Origin: 21-14-0-10-47-8 sp966211795
GTDB taxonomy: Bacteria; Bdellovibrionota; Bdellovibrionia; Bdellovibrionales; Bdellovibrionaceae
NCBI GenBank assembly: GCA_966211795.1
Contig: CBIHNW010000006.1
Span: forward strand, 62,001 to 126,000
Direction: 5' to 3'
Length of the DNA stretch: 64,000 nucleotides
In this document: positions 9,059 to 17,055 of the stretch, in pieces
How positions within the stretch are numbered: position 1 is the first letter of the stretch
Layout: each line of letters opens with the position of its first letter
Translations under genes and position numbers: made by a program
The notes under the pieces: model-generated
Database searches by the model: none
What the model was told of the DNA's origin: nothing
The model's input: only the letters and a program-made list of their open reading frames with translations

Positions 9059-9460
9059 ATGAATATCCTCGACACCATCATGAGCAAGATCCTTCCGCAA
9101 CATGCCCAAGCGCAAACCCAACCGCCGACGCAACAACCTGGCAATACTCAAGCTTCACCGTTAAAACCTGCCGATATGGCGGCGCCAACGCCGGTCATGA
9201 GCGAAGTCGATGTCGAAAAAGTTTTGCAAGGCATGGAAGGCAGGGGCTCGCAGCCATTAGACTGGCGTCATTCAATTGTTGATCTGCTCAAAATGCTCGG
9301 CATGGAAAGCGATCTGGCCTCGCGCAAACAATTGGCGAAGGAACTGAATTACACCGGCGACACGAACGATTCAGCCAAGATGAATATCTGGTTGCACGAA
9401 CAGGTCATGCAAAAGTTGGAAGCCAACGGCGGTAAAATCCCCGAATCCATGAAGCATTAA
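9059..9460 (+). CDS. DUF3597 family protein
   Basis: The ATG at 9059 follows CAAGGAGA, a strong ribosome-binding site; 133 residues. It starts MNILDTIMSKILPQ, has a Gln/Pro-rich linker to about residue 60, and then the conserved region with LDWRHSIVDLLKMLGM, ELNYTGDTNDSAKMNIWLH and QVMQKLEANGGKIP, which I recognise as DUF3597. The family is widespread in Proteobacteria and of unknown function. No signal peptide is evident, so it is probably cytoplasmic. Its stop overlaps the end of the convergent TIGR02147 gene by four bases. Confidence 0.9.
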   Translation: MNILDTIMSKILPQHAQAQTQPPTQQPGNTQASPLKPADMAAPTPVMSEVDVEKVLQGMEGRGSQPLDWRHSIVDLLKMLGMESDLASRKQLAKELNYTGDTNDSAKMNIWLHEQVMQKLEANGGKIPESMKH

Positions 9461-10251
9461 GAGCGGGAGCTTTTGGTTTGCGGAAAGAGCTGCAGGTTTA
9501 ACTGGTAAATCTCTTGGCAATCGCCCTGTGACAGTTTGCTGGCGGCATCGAGCAACTGGCGATGCAATTCCGTTTTGATTTCTTGCAAATGCTCGGGATT
9601 GCAGGCCAGGGAAAGACTGACGATCAAACGGTCTTGAAAGTCTTTGGGCAAAATTTTCGAATCCAGAATCTGCGCCGCTCTTTGCAGATGGCTTTTGTGG
9701 TGTTCGCGAATGACTTTTTTCGAAGTCTCGGTCGGAAACCGCAGCAGCAGATGTGTTTTCTGCCAACGACCTTCTTCATTTTGAAAGGCCAGACCCTGGC
9801 GGGCCAGGTAAGCCAGCGAAGTTTCCACTTCGCTCAAGGAAATTCCAAGTCTCTCGGCCATCCAGTGTGGATCGCTGACAAAGTTTTTCAACGTCATCAG
9901 ATCCAGCAACGTCGTCCGGTACCATTTTCCGAGCAACCACTCGGCATCGGCGGATGCGATTTCGTAAACCGAAAGATCTGGTTCTTTTGATGAGGACTCG
10001 GTTCGAGTTGCAGATACAAAAGGTTTTAAGATCGATGTTTGAGCCAAGCTGTCTGGCGACAGGACTTTCACGAATTTTCGCGCCAGCTCTTCACTGAGGG
10101 GCTTTTGACCGGATAAAACTTTGCTGAGGTAGCCGGGTGAAAGTTTCAGTTTGAGGGCTAGCTTTCGCAAGGACCTGATCTCGGAATCTGTTTCCTTTTT
10201 CCGATTCCAGACTTTGTGAATGGTGCGCAGGGCTTGAGCTTGAGAGGCCAT
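9457..10251 (-). CDS. TIGR02147 family regulator (HTH + DUF4423)
   Basis: 264 residues. An N-terminal Cro/C1-like helix-turn-helix lies at about 25-60 (SLRKLALKLKLSPGYLSKVL, then SGQKPLSEELARKF). The remainder fits the DUF4423 core: SVYEIASADAEWLLGKWY, then AERLGISLSEVETSLAYLA, a second winged-helix-like unit, and a C-terminal helical part. TIGR02147 proteins are known from Fibrobacter and Bdellovibrio-like bacteria, where they are often encoded beside a secreted protein. That holds here: the ATG lies two bases after the stop of the upstream secreted-protein gene (TAA GC ATG), so the two are translationally coupled. Its target genes cannot be read from the sequence. Confidence 0.88.
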   Translation of the reverse strand: MASQAQALRTIHKVWNRKKETDSEIRSLRKLALKLKLSPGYLSKVLSGQKPLSEELARKFVKVLSPDSLAQTSILKPFVSATRTESSSKEPDLSVYEIASADAEWLLGKWYRTTLLDLMTLKNFVSDPHWMAERLGISLSEVETSLAYLARQGLAFQNEEGRWQKTHLLLRFPTETSKKVIREHHKSHLQRAAQILDSKILPKDFQDRLIVSLSLACNPEHLQEIKTELHRQLLDAASKLSQGDCQEIYQLNLQLFPQTKSSRS

Positions 10252-10253
10252 GC

Positions 10254-11075
10254 TTAGGGCACCTGCATTGTGGCGACCAGCGCATCCACCAACATTTCAC
10301 AGGCATCCAAATTCAAGTCAAACCGATCGTCAATAAAGGCGTCCTTGGGAATGTACAAAGTATTCTTGACGGAATCCAGTTCGACTTTTCCCTGAGGTAC
10401 CGCTGCCGAGACCTCGACCTTCACCAGGCCGAACCACTCGTGAATCCGGTGAAAGGTGTCCCAATTGATTCGGCCACGCGCCAGTCGCATCATCAAGTCC
10501 AAATAGATGGCTCGCATGTAATCGACGATTCGTCCGTCCCCACCACCACCCACGGCCGTGACGCCGCCTTTTTTATTCAGGTCAGATTCGAAAGATTTTA
10601 AGGGGAGTTCGATCAGCTTCAATTCCGGTTTCTGACTTCGCATCTTCTCGTAGGATTTGTGCGCTTCGATCAAGCCGGTATTTTGAAAGTTTTGGTCACA
10701 GGTTCCTTCGGTCAACTTTTGGCATTTCTCGTGGGTGACGACCGCATCCCAGTTCCCGCGGTTCATTCGTTCGGAATGCAAAGCGGAGAGCTCGATGCCA
10801 TCTTTATTCCACTGCCCGGACCGTCGCGAGTTGCCGTCGTCATCCAGATGAAGGGTGGTCTCCCGGCTGTGGACGGGGATGTCTCGGCCTTGCTCCCTGA
10901 GACTTTGCACGGATTGTCCGCTCAATTTCTGCACGCCATTGTCTTCGAGATAACGCATGTTTCGCTCGAAACCGTCCTGCGCGCCGGCCATGAGCGAGGC
11001 AAGAAGCACGATGAAAACCAATCCGGAGCGCCAGGCTTTGTTGATCGATTGGTCGACTGTCCAATTTGTTTTCAT
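10254..11075 (-). CDS. Secreted protein coupled to a TIGR02147 regulator
   Basis: I choose the ATG at 11075, behind CAGGAG, over an upstream in-frame start at 11213; it gives 273 residues with a signal peptide (SGLVFIVLLASLMAGAQ). The mature protein has a charged N-terminal half, two cysteines (KCQKLTEGTC), a Gly-rich turn (TAVGGGGDGRIVDY) and a helical C-terminal part (AIYLDLMMRLARGRINW). I recognise no family. Coupling to the regulator suggests that the regulator controls, or responds to, this exported protein. Confidence 0.75.
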   Translation of the reverse strand: MKTNWTVDQSINKAWRSGLVFIVLLASLMAGAQDGFERNMRYLEDNGVQKLSGQSVQSLREQGRDIPVHSRETTLHLDDDGNSRRSGQWNKDGIELSALHSERMNRGNWDAVVTHEKCQKLTEGTCDQNFQNTGLIEAHKSYEKMRSQKPELKLIELPLKSFESDLNKKGGVTAVGGGGDGRIVDYMRAIYLDLMMRLARGRINWDTFHRIHEWFGLVKVEVSAAVPQGKVELDSVKNTLYIPKDAFIDDRFDLNLDACEMLVDALVATMQVP

Positions 11076-11365
11076 CGAGTCTCCTGATTCCCGGCGAATG
11101 CGATCTGACGACTGGTCAAACAGCTTTTGCCCGGGCGGCCGACGGGTGTCGGGCCTGCTTGAACAGCTTTGCAACACAAATGCCCGGCACGTCGCTTTGA
11201 TTCTGGTTTTCAAATGGATATCGAAATCTTTTTTTTCACCTGCCCTGGCGTGAGACCAAAATTGTCACTGCCGAGGGGACTGTCAAAATCATCATCGGTC
11301 TCTTGCAAGCAGGGCGGGTTTCCCATTTTTCGCGGGTGACCCTGCGCCACTTGTCCAGCACCGGT

Positions 11366-11383
11366 GTTTCCCAGTTGGGAAAC
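11366..11383. promoter_or_regulatory. Palindrome followed by T-tract
   Basis: GTTTCCCA (11366-11373) pairs with TGGGAAAC (11376-11383) around GT, and is followed by ATTTTTTTTCATT. It could be an operator or a small terminator or attenuator upstream of 11476. Confidence 0.4.
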
Positions 11384-11426
11384 ATTTTTTTTCATTCAGC
11401 AAACACTTTGATTTCAGGCTGGTATT

Positions 11427-11459
11427 TTTCAGTTTCGAAATGAACAGAAAAAACTGAAA
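11427..11459. promoter_or_regulatory. 9-bp inverted repeat upstream of the 11476 gene
   Basis: TTTCAGTTT (11427-11435) and AAACTGAAA (11451-11459) flank a 15-nt spacer and end 16 bp before the ATG. This is a good candidate for an operator or a 5'-leader hairpin that could affect access to the AAGGAG site. Confidence 0.45.
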
Positions 11460-11475
11460 TCACTAAGGAGATTTT

Positions 11476-12174
11476 ATGAAAAAGCAGATTAAAAAAACTT
11501 TACTGATGGCGCTCATGACGCTGGCTTTCGCGGGTGCAGCGCAGGCCTCGCCGGGTCTCAGTCGATTGGTGGAGATGAAAGACTACACTTTAGCAGGGCA
11601 GGCGGAATCGGCCTGTGCCCAGTTCGCCAAGAACTATGCCGACACTTATAAGAACTTGTACTGCGAACCCACGGTCTGGATCAGCAAGGTCCGTTATTCG
11701 TGGACCGAAATGCGAACCAAAAAAGAATTGGCAGCGGTGCTGAGCCAATCTTCGTCAGGTTCCTCGTCTTCAGGCGGATCGGACCTGGCCTCCGCATCGG
11801 CTTTCAGCCGTTTCGGAAGTGCGGTGGCGCAGGTCTTCAGTTCCTATTCAAGCTCGTCTTCTTATTCGAGCTATTTAGAAACTGCGGTCTTCGACGAAAA
11901 ACCGGTGGCCGTTCCGATGTATCAGGATCGAAATCAAATTCGTTACGGCTTCGTGCTTTACGGCGTGAAGGGTGAGCTCAATCAGGCCGCTCCACAAACC
12001 TATGATGGGCGCGTGTACAACCTGCGGTTTCCAACCTTGGCAGAAGCATTGAACACTTGCACGGTGATGCTGACCCACCTTTACGGATTCGAACACGTCG
12101 GACAATGCCTGCCTTATCAAGATGCCGACGGTCAATTTGGATTTCAAATCGAAGCAAAACCAAAATTCAAATAA
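11476..12174 (+). CDS. Secreted protein with Ser-rich linker
   Basis: 232 residues, ATG behind AAGGAG. The signal peptide is MKKQIKKTLLMALMTLAFAG with cleavage near AQA-SPG. A first segment with two cysteines (SACAQFAK, LYCEPTVW) is followed by a very Ser-rich region at about residues 90-135 with two serine clusters, and then a beta-rich C-terminal part with two cysteines (LNTCTVML, GQCLPYQ). Ser-rich linkers are typical of exported multi-domain proteins. No family recognised. It precedes another secreted gene by 22 bp, likely one operon. Confidence 0.75.
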   Translation: MKKQIKKTLLMALMTLAFAGAAQASPGLSRLVEMKDYTLAGQAESACAQFAKNYADTYKNLYCEPTVWISKVRYSWTEMRTKKELAAVLSQSSSGSSSSGGSDLASASAFSRFGSAVAQVFSSYSSSSSYSSYLETAVFDEKPVAVPMYQDRNQIRYGFVLYGVKGELNQAAPQTYDGRVYNLRFPTLAEALNTCTVMLTHLYGFEHVGQCLPYQDADGQFGFQIEAKPKFK

Positions 12175-12196
12175 ATTTTAGAAAAGGAATATTTTT

Positions 12197-13249
12197 ATGA
12201 AAACATCCATCACATTTTTAACGGTTTTCACTTTGCTGACCTCTCTGACGGCAACTGCGCAGGACGCGGCTTCAGTGACACCAGCTGCGCCCCGGCCTCA
12301 AATCTTCAAGCTGAATCCGCTGAACTCGGAGCAGCTGACAGCGCAAACAGACGTTCCACTTTTTGCCAACGTAAGCGACATCTCACGCAACGGCCGTTAC
12401 AATTCTTCCAACGAATCTATCCCGGGTAATAAATTGGCGGGGGTTTTTCCATCGAACTTCCAAGCCGAGGTCATGAATGTCATTGTCAGCTTTTCTGGGT
12501 TTCGCAGTTTTGGCTTAGGCGCTTTACTGACTGTGCAGGTCGTGCCGTTCGTGAACGACCGATACTACTCGTCTCTCCGGCAGCGAGATTCCATCTACTA
12601 TACCGGAAGCCTGATGTTAAAGTCTTGCAATGTCAGTGGCCGTCCGATGTTTCGCACCTACACGTCCTTGGCGGACATCTTCAATGACGACAATAATATG
12701 CCGGAATCGTCGATTGCCTCGTGCCGATTTGAAGGCTCGAAGATGGTCAGCAGCTGGAAGACGCCCGATATGCCGGTTCCTTTCGCGACATGGGAAAGAC
12801 CCGTCTTGGAATTTAATGGCGACACCGCTCGCTGGACCGTTTCAAAGCCCGGCATCGAAAGCAAGGATGGCAGGTCCAACACGGTGACGACTCCTTGGCT
12901 TTTCTTATCGCCGAAATTGGCCCTCTGGGATCGAGATGCGCAGGCACCGGATGCGTATGCAGAAGCCAATAAAATTTTGGGGATTTACGAGCAAGCATTG
13001 CAGATCATTCGGTCCGAGCAGGGCGATCGCAATCTTCCAAAAACCGTGATGTTCTTGACGTCGCAGCGAGGGGAAATCGCGACCAGTCTGAAAAATATCG
13101 CAGATAGCATCAACGTCAAAGGCATGGCGCCGCGAGAGATTTTAAGCATGATCGTCTCGTTCCGCATGGCAGTTCATAAATTGGATCAGGCATTGGGATT
13201 GGCCTCTGGCAATAAACAGCTCAGCATCGGTCAATTCATTCAGCAATAA
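12197..13249 (+). CDS. Secreted protein of unknown function
   Basis: 350 residues with a signal peptide (MKTSITFLTVFTLLTSLTATAQ) and a ribosome-binding site AAAAGGAA. The middle of the protein is beta-rich with two cysteines (KSCNVSGR, ASCRFEG); the last ~100 residues are helical (YAEANKILGIYEQALQII, LSMIVSFRMAVHKLDQAL). I recognise no family. It lies 22 bp after the Ser-rich secreted gene and is followed by a hairpin at 13260-13291. Confidence 0.75.
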   Translation: MKTSITFLTVFTLLTSLTATAQDAASVTPAAPRPQIFKLNPLNSEQLTAQTDVPLFANVSDISRNGRYNSSNESIPGNKLAGVFPSNFQAEVMNVIVSFSGFRSFGLGALLTVQVVPFVNDRYYSSLRQRDSIYYTGSLMLKSCNVSGRPMFRTYTSLADIFNDDNNMPESSIASCRFEGSKMVSSWKTPDMPVPFATWERPVLEFNGDTARWTVSKPGIESKDGRSNTVTTPWLFLSPKLALWDRDAQAPDAYAEANKILGIYEQALQIIRSEQGDRNLPKTVMFLTSQRGEIATSLKNIADSINVKGMAPREILSMIVSFRMAVHKLDQALGLASGNKQLSIGQFIQQ

Positions 13250-13259
13250 ACGCAAGGGC

Positions 13260-13291
13260 CGGGTCCTGCAAGTGAAGGCGCGTGGGACCCG
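13260..13291. terminator. Hairpin between convergent genes
   Basis: CGGGTCC (13260-13266) pairs with GGACCCG (13285-13291) with an 18-nt loop. It lies between two convergent genes and is followed on the plus strand by GGTTTATTTC. It is a plausible but weak terminator. Confidence 0.4.
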
Positions 13292-13300
13292 AGACTCGGT

Positions 13301-14491
13301 TTATTTCGCAGAGCTCGGCGTCGCTGCAGAGCGAGTCTCAGCTTGTGGCTGAGTCAGCGGAGTTTTATTCCAAGTGCCGGTCAAAGCAATGTTGGCGCTT
13401 TTCGGGCAGCCACGGTTCGGTGGCAATTGCACCGTGGCGTCCATTTGACTGATCATTTTTTGCACCCTGACTTTATCTCCGGGTTGAAGGGTGCAAACAC
13501 CGCCAACTTTATAGGATCCATGCATTTGCGGCACGACATTCGCGGTCGCAATCTCGAGAACGTCTCCGACTTTGATGGGTGGACGGCATTTGAAATCAGT
13601 TCCAGACAGGGGGATGCACTGAGCCCAATCAAAATTTCCCTTATAGCCCATGTCTTGGCCTGCGGCCACTTCGGGATAACGAAGCTTGGGCATGGGAACG
13701 GGCGGAAGCGTTGCCGTTAACTCTGCCAATGAAATTTGTCCGTCTTTATCCTGATCCAGCGCGCAGGATTTATCGTCGATCAGATCCCGCAATTTATGTG
13801 AAAGCTCACCAAAACTCAGACCCTGGCTTTCTTGATCTGCGCGGCTGGACACCAGCATGTGCTGGTTTTTCAAAGCGATGGCGCCGGCATAGCAAGAGTC
13901 TATGATCCCGAAAACGGGGCGTCCACGAAACACATCTTCCAATTCGCTATTCGTGACCATAAAGTCCGAGCAGGATGAATCATCCATCGGCTCGCTCAGA
14001 CTGCGTTCCGGATTGACGATTCGATTGCTGCTGGTTTTTCCTTCGCTCTTGGGGCTTAGCAAGTGAACACAGCGGGCGGGCATCGAAGGCAAGGCCAGGG
14101 CCCAGTTTCCATCATGCAAACGAATGCCGTGACCGGCGTAATTAAAATTAATGACCTTTGCATCTTTCAAAGCGTCTTTGAGCTTGCTCAGGAAAATCGC
14201 TTTGGTGGGTGTGTTGGTGCCAGCAAATTTCTCGTCCCAAACTTCTGCATGATGGGTCATGGCGGACCCCAGGCGATTGTAAAAGCGGGCATCATTGTCG
14301 GAACCCGGAACGTCAGAAATTCGACCTTCTTTGCCGGCGCCGGCACGGTAGTCAGAAAAACCAATAGAAACGGAAACAATCTCGTCCGCTTTCGGCACGC
14401 TTTCTTGTTTGCAAGAATCCGGAACGGCGAATGCTTGTTCTTGGATCAGGCAGTAGGAAAAAATCAAAACAAGCCGATACAACTTTGTCAT
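13301..14491 (-). CDS. Secreted caspase-like (peptidase C14) protein with an EF-hand loop
   Basis: 396 residues with an N-terminal signal segment (LYRLVLIFSYCLIQEQAFA). The catalytic dyad of the caspase/metacaspase fold is visible: His121 in NFNYAGHGIR and Cys200 in FGIIDSCYAGA, each after a hydrophobic strand, with an N-terminal strand EIVSVSIGFSDY and SDNDARFYNRL as in peptidase C14 proteins. Downstream, residues 246-257 (DQDKDGQISLAE) form a complete EF-hand calcium loop. About 140 C-terminal residues are beta-rich with cysteines. Metacaspases cleave after Arg/Lys and many need calcium, which fits the EF-hand; substrate and specificity here are unknown. It has no neighbour on the same strand within an operon. 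Confidence 0.8.
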   Translation of the reverse strand: MTKLYRLVLIFSYCLIQEQAFAVPDSCKQESVPKADEIVSVSIGFSDYRAGAGKEGRISDVPGSDNDARFYNRLGSAMTHHAEVWDEKFAGTNTPTKAIFLSKLKDALKDAKVINFNYAGHGIRLHDGNWALALPSMPARCVHLLSPKSEGKTSSNRIVNPERSLSEPMDDSSCSDFMVTNSELEDVFRGRPVFGIIDSCYAGAIALKNQHMLVSSRADQESQGLSFGELSHKLRDLIDDKSCALDQDKDGQISLAELTATLPPVPMPKLRYPEVAAGQDMGYKGNFDWAQCIPLSGTDFKCRPPIKVGDVLEIATANVVPQMHGSYKVGGVCTLQPGDKVRVQKMISQMDATVQLPPNRGCPKSANIALTGTWNKTPLTQPQAETRSAATPSSAK

Positions 14492-14598
14492 AGCTCATTG
14501 TATCTCAGGAACATTGCAAGGGCTCGAAGCGGATTTCGGATATGGATCAAAGTCCGTGCGCCAAGAAGGGCGCGTTTTTGTTGCAAGACCGTTTCAAT

Positions 14599-15957
14599 CT
14601 ACTGAGCCGTTTTGATAAAGAATAAATTCGATCGCTGATTGGGCAGAAGCACGAAGCCTTTCAAACGAGGCACGTATAAAAAGTTTGAATTCACTCCGCT
14701 GCTGGGGGCTGGTCCGGGCATTGCCGATCCTGAAATGGTGGACAGCAAGCTCATTTCCCATTCATTACCGTCGGCAGGCTTGATCACGTAGACTCGGCCG
14801 GCGGCGGCTCCCTGTCCACTGTAAAACAGGAAGCGATCATTTTCGGGATCGAATTCTAAGGCCGCGTAGGTCGGCTTTTCGGCAATGAAAAGATCAACGA
14901 CGGGGCTGGCCTTAAACGTCACTCGGGTTTGGACTCCTTTGGCGAGATCAATTCGCGAAGCGTAGATCTGTTGACCGCTGTAGCCCATGCCATCCGCCCA
15001 CTGCAAACTGAAAAGTTCATTTCGAAATTTATTGTGCGCCAGCGGCCAATGAATCGGATCACTCAGGACCGTCTTGATCGGTTTCGACCAAACGCTGGTC
15101 GAAGACGAGGTGCCGGCCTGAGAGCTTTTCAAAGCTTCCGATGCGGTCCACTTGTGCAAGGTGCCCGTAAAGACATCATCGGTCCCTGTCAATTTGACGG
15201 CGCCGAAAGTGCTGTCCGATGGCAGCGAGGCCCAAGTTCCTGGTGGATCCCACTGATTGGTCTCAAGCGAAAAGGCATCGACATCTCGAAAATGGTAAGC
15301 ATTGCCAAAAGCACCACGACAGCCAAAAAGAAAGATGCGCTTCAAAGACTCGACATAGAAATTATGATGATAGGTGTGACGAGAAGACGGCGTGCCGTCT
15401 GGATAATGGGCCACGTCCATCTTCGGGTAAGGGCTCGGCGCAATTCGCAATTGCCACTTGGGTTGATTGGTCTCGAGAACCAACGACACGACGCGATTGT
15501 CTGACGAATCTCCGTGTCCTCCGGCCGCGGCAACGATCAGCTCGCTGTTGGCCTCACGAATTGCAAATCCGCTGAACGCTCCGATCGCCGAGCCACCGGC
15601 ACCGGCGGTATTCGGGATCTCAATCCATTCGTTCAAACTTTTGCCATTCATCCACGCCGGCTTATCCGTCATGACGATCGGCTGAATCGCGGCGGGAGGG
15701 GGTTGCACGAGAACGGGATCGTGCACAACCGGAATGGTGGCACTGGGGCCGCCTGCGCCCGGCAGGTCTCCGGTTGAATCCGAAGGCGGTGAAGCTTGAG
15801 GATCCGCATTGGAAGAAAGTTCGGAAGAGGTCGCACCGACCGAATCCTCGACGGTTCGAAACTGGCTCGAACAATTATTAAAGAGAACCGTGGTGCACGC
15901 TAACACGAGCCCACAGCAAGCCAAAAGCTTCACCTGATTCTTCGAACCAATTGTCAT
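14599..15957 (-). CDS. Kelch/galactose-oxidase-like beta-propeller lipoprotein
   Basis: 452 residues. Signal with lipobox VLFNN-Cys29, then a Ser/Pro-rich linker to about residue 100. From there repeated kelch-like blades appear: SGFAIREANSELIVAAAGGHGD, broken by SSDNRVVSLVLETNQPKW; then RHTYHHNFYVESLKRIFLFG and DVDAFSLETNQWDPPG. Spacing of the GG and W motifs fits a propeller of six or so blades. No galactose-oxidase copper ligands could be assigned, so a binding role at the cell surface is more likely. The start follows GGGGAAAAC. Confidence 0.75.
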   Translation of the reverse strand: MTIGSKNQVKLLACCGLVLACTTVLFNNCSSQFRTVEDSVGATSSELSSNADPQASPPSDSTGDLPGAGGPSATIPVVHDPVLVQPPPAAIQPIVMTDKPAWMNGKSLNEWIEIPNTAGAGGSAIGAFSGFAIREANSELIVAAAGGHGDSSDNRVVSLVLETNQPKWQLRIAPSPYPKMDVAHYPDGTPSSRHTYHHNFYVESLKRIFLFGCRGAFGNAYHFRDVDAFSLETNQWDPPGTWASLPSDSTFGAVKLTGTDDVFTGTLHKWTASEALKSSQAGTSSSTSVWSKPIKTVLSDPIHWPLAHNKFRNELFSLQWADGMGYSGQQIYASRIDLAKGVQTRVTFKASPVVDLFIAEKPTYAALEFDPENDRFLFYSGQGAAAGRVYVIKPADGNEWEMSLLSTISGSAMPGPAPSSGVNSNFLYVPRLKGFVLLPNQRSNLFFIKTAQ

Positions 15958-16079
15958 AAGAGTTTTCCCCAGACTCTAGTGTACAATCTCCCTTAAAGAA
16001 ATCAGAAAACTTTCCCGTAAACATCCCAAAACATGACACCAGACAAGCAAAAAATGCGACCAATTCAGAACATGGAATC

Positions 16080-16098
16080 ACGTCTCAATCTGAGACGT
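16080..16098. promoter_or_regulatory. Palindrome ACGTCTCA-ATC-TGAGACGT
   Basis: Eight-base perfect arms around ATC, about 125 bp upstream of the kelch-like lipoprotein start. It is a member of a recurring TCTCA...TGAGA motif also found at 32253 and 61300. Confidence 0.5.
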
Positions 16099-16132
16099 CG
16101 GTCACGACAAGCTGGGAACAGTTATCGGGCGA

Positions 16133-16954
16133 TCATTTTCGTGGAAGGAAAGACCCGAGAAACCCCTGAACATGCAAGCGGGTGTTGGTCGGAATGTTGG
16201 TGAAGAGGTAATTTGTGGCGAATTCGGCGATGTCGTCAAAGTCATTTTTCATCTGCCGCTCTGGCAGGGCGAAAGAATTCTCGTTTTCCGAGCAGCTCAT
16301 GATGAGCATCGTCTTGTGAATGGCAAACAAGGATTGAATCGCGGTATAAGCTTTTTCTTTTGCCATCGGTGTGATCTCCAGAAATTCCGGAACACATCGA
16401 TTCACGTATGTCTGATTTTTTCTCTCCCGCAGTTCCAGCAAAGAAGGATTCATCGCGATCGAGGCATCCGACAGATCCATCTCGTCTTCCTGATGGCGGT
16501 CTTCTAAACAACGGATGGCGGTATTGATCGCAAGCGCCACTTGGCGGGTGGATGCGCCACCGATGCCCATAAAGAAACTGCCATCCACTTGGTCCATCTG
16601 CTGACGGACAAAATGCAGCAAGGCCTTTTGCGCGGACAAGGGAAGGTTGATTGAAAAATATGGAATCTTTCTGTTCGCCGGACCCATCCTGTTATGGCAA
16701 AAAAACATTTGTTTGAAATTGCCTTCCAAGGACATGGTCAGCATGGACCAATTCTGTAGCGAAAGCTCCAGCGACTGGGTCTTCGTTGCCTCGATCCAAT
16801 CGTTGATTGCCGGCAGGTCCAGGGACATGTGATTGGTTCGGTACATGCTTTCGTACCGCGGATTGATTTGGATCTGGCCCCAGGACAGCACAGGTCCCAG
16901 AAGCAAAATGAAAAATGCCAGCCAGTGATGCTTGGTGAAAAGTCGTGCGTCCAT
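16133..16954 (-). CDS. Secreted protein of unknown function
   Basis: The frame is open from a TTG at 17059 that overlaps the preceding stop, but only the ATG at 16954 gives a proper signal peptide (MDARLFTKHHWLAFFILLLG, cleavage near SWG-Q). I use that start; 273 residues. The mature region contains three cysteines plus a helical C-terminal half (LLELRERKNQTYVNRC, EKAYTAIQSLFAIHKTML) and ends NYLFTNIPTNTRLHVQG. No family recognised. It is the last gene of a minus-strand operon after the DUF4105 protein and probably works with it in the envelope. Confidence 0.65.
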   Translation of the reverse strand: MDARLFTKHHWLAFFILLLGPVLSWGQIQINPRYESMYRTNHMSLDLPAINDWIEATKTQSLELSLQNWSMLTMSLEGNFKQMFFCHNRMGPANRKIPYFSINLPLSAQKALLHFVRQQMDQVDGSFFMGIGGASTRQVALAINTAIRCLEDRHQEDEMDLSDASIAMNPSLLELRERKNQTYVNRCVPEFLEITPMAKEKAYTAIQSLFAIHKTMLIMSCSENENSFALPERQMKNDFDDIAEFATNYLFTNIPTNTRLHVQGFLGSFLPRK

Positions 16955-17055
16955 CACCCAGGATAAATGCAAGCCGTGCCAGAAAACCTGAGCGATACCG
17001 CTTCGCAAACTGTCCAATGTTTTGACGATGTGCTGAAAGACGCTAACACCGGGAT

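Larger units (their letters stand above)
11076..11475. other. 400-bp divergent control region
   Basis: This stretch separates the minus-strand secreted-protein/regulator pair from the plus-strand secreted genes and must hold promoters for both. No convincing gene lies in it. It contains the inverted repeat 11366-11383 followed by a T-tract and the inverted repeat 11427-11459 just before the plus-strand ribosome-binding site. Confidence 0.6.
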
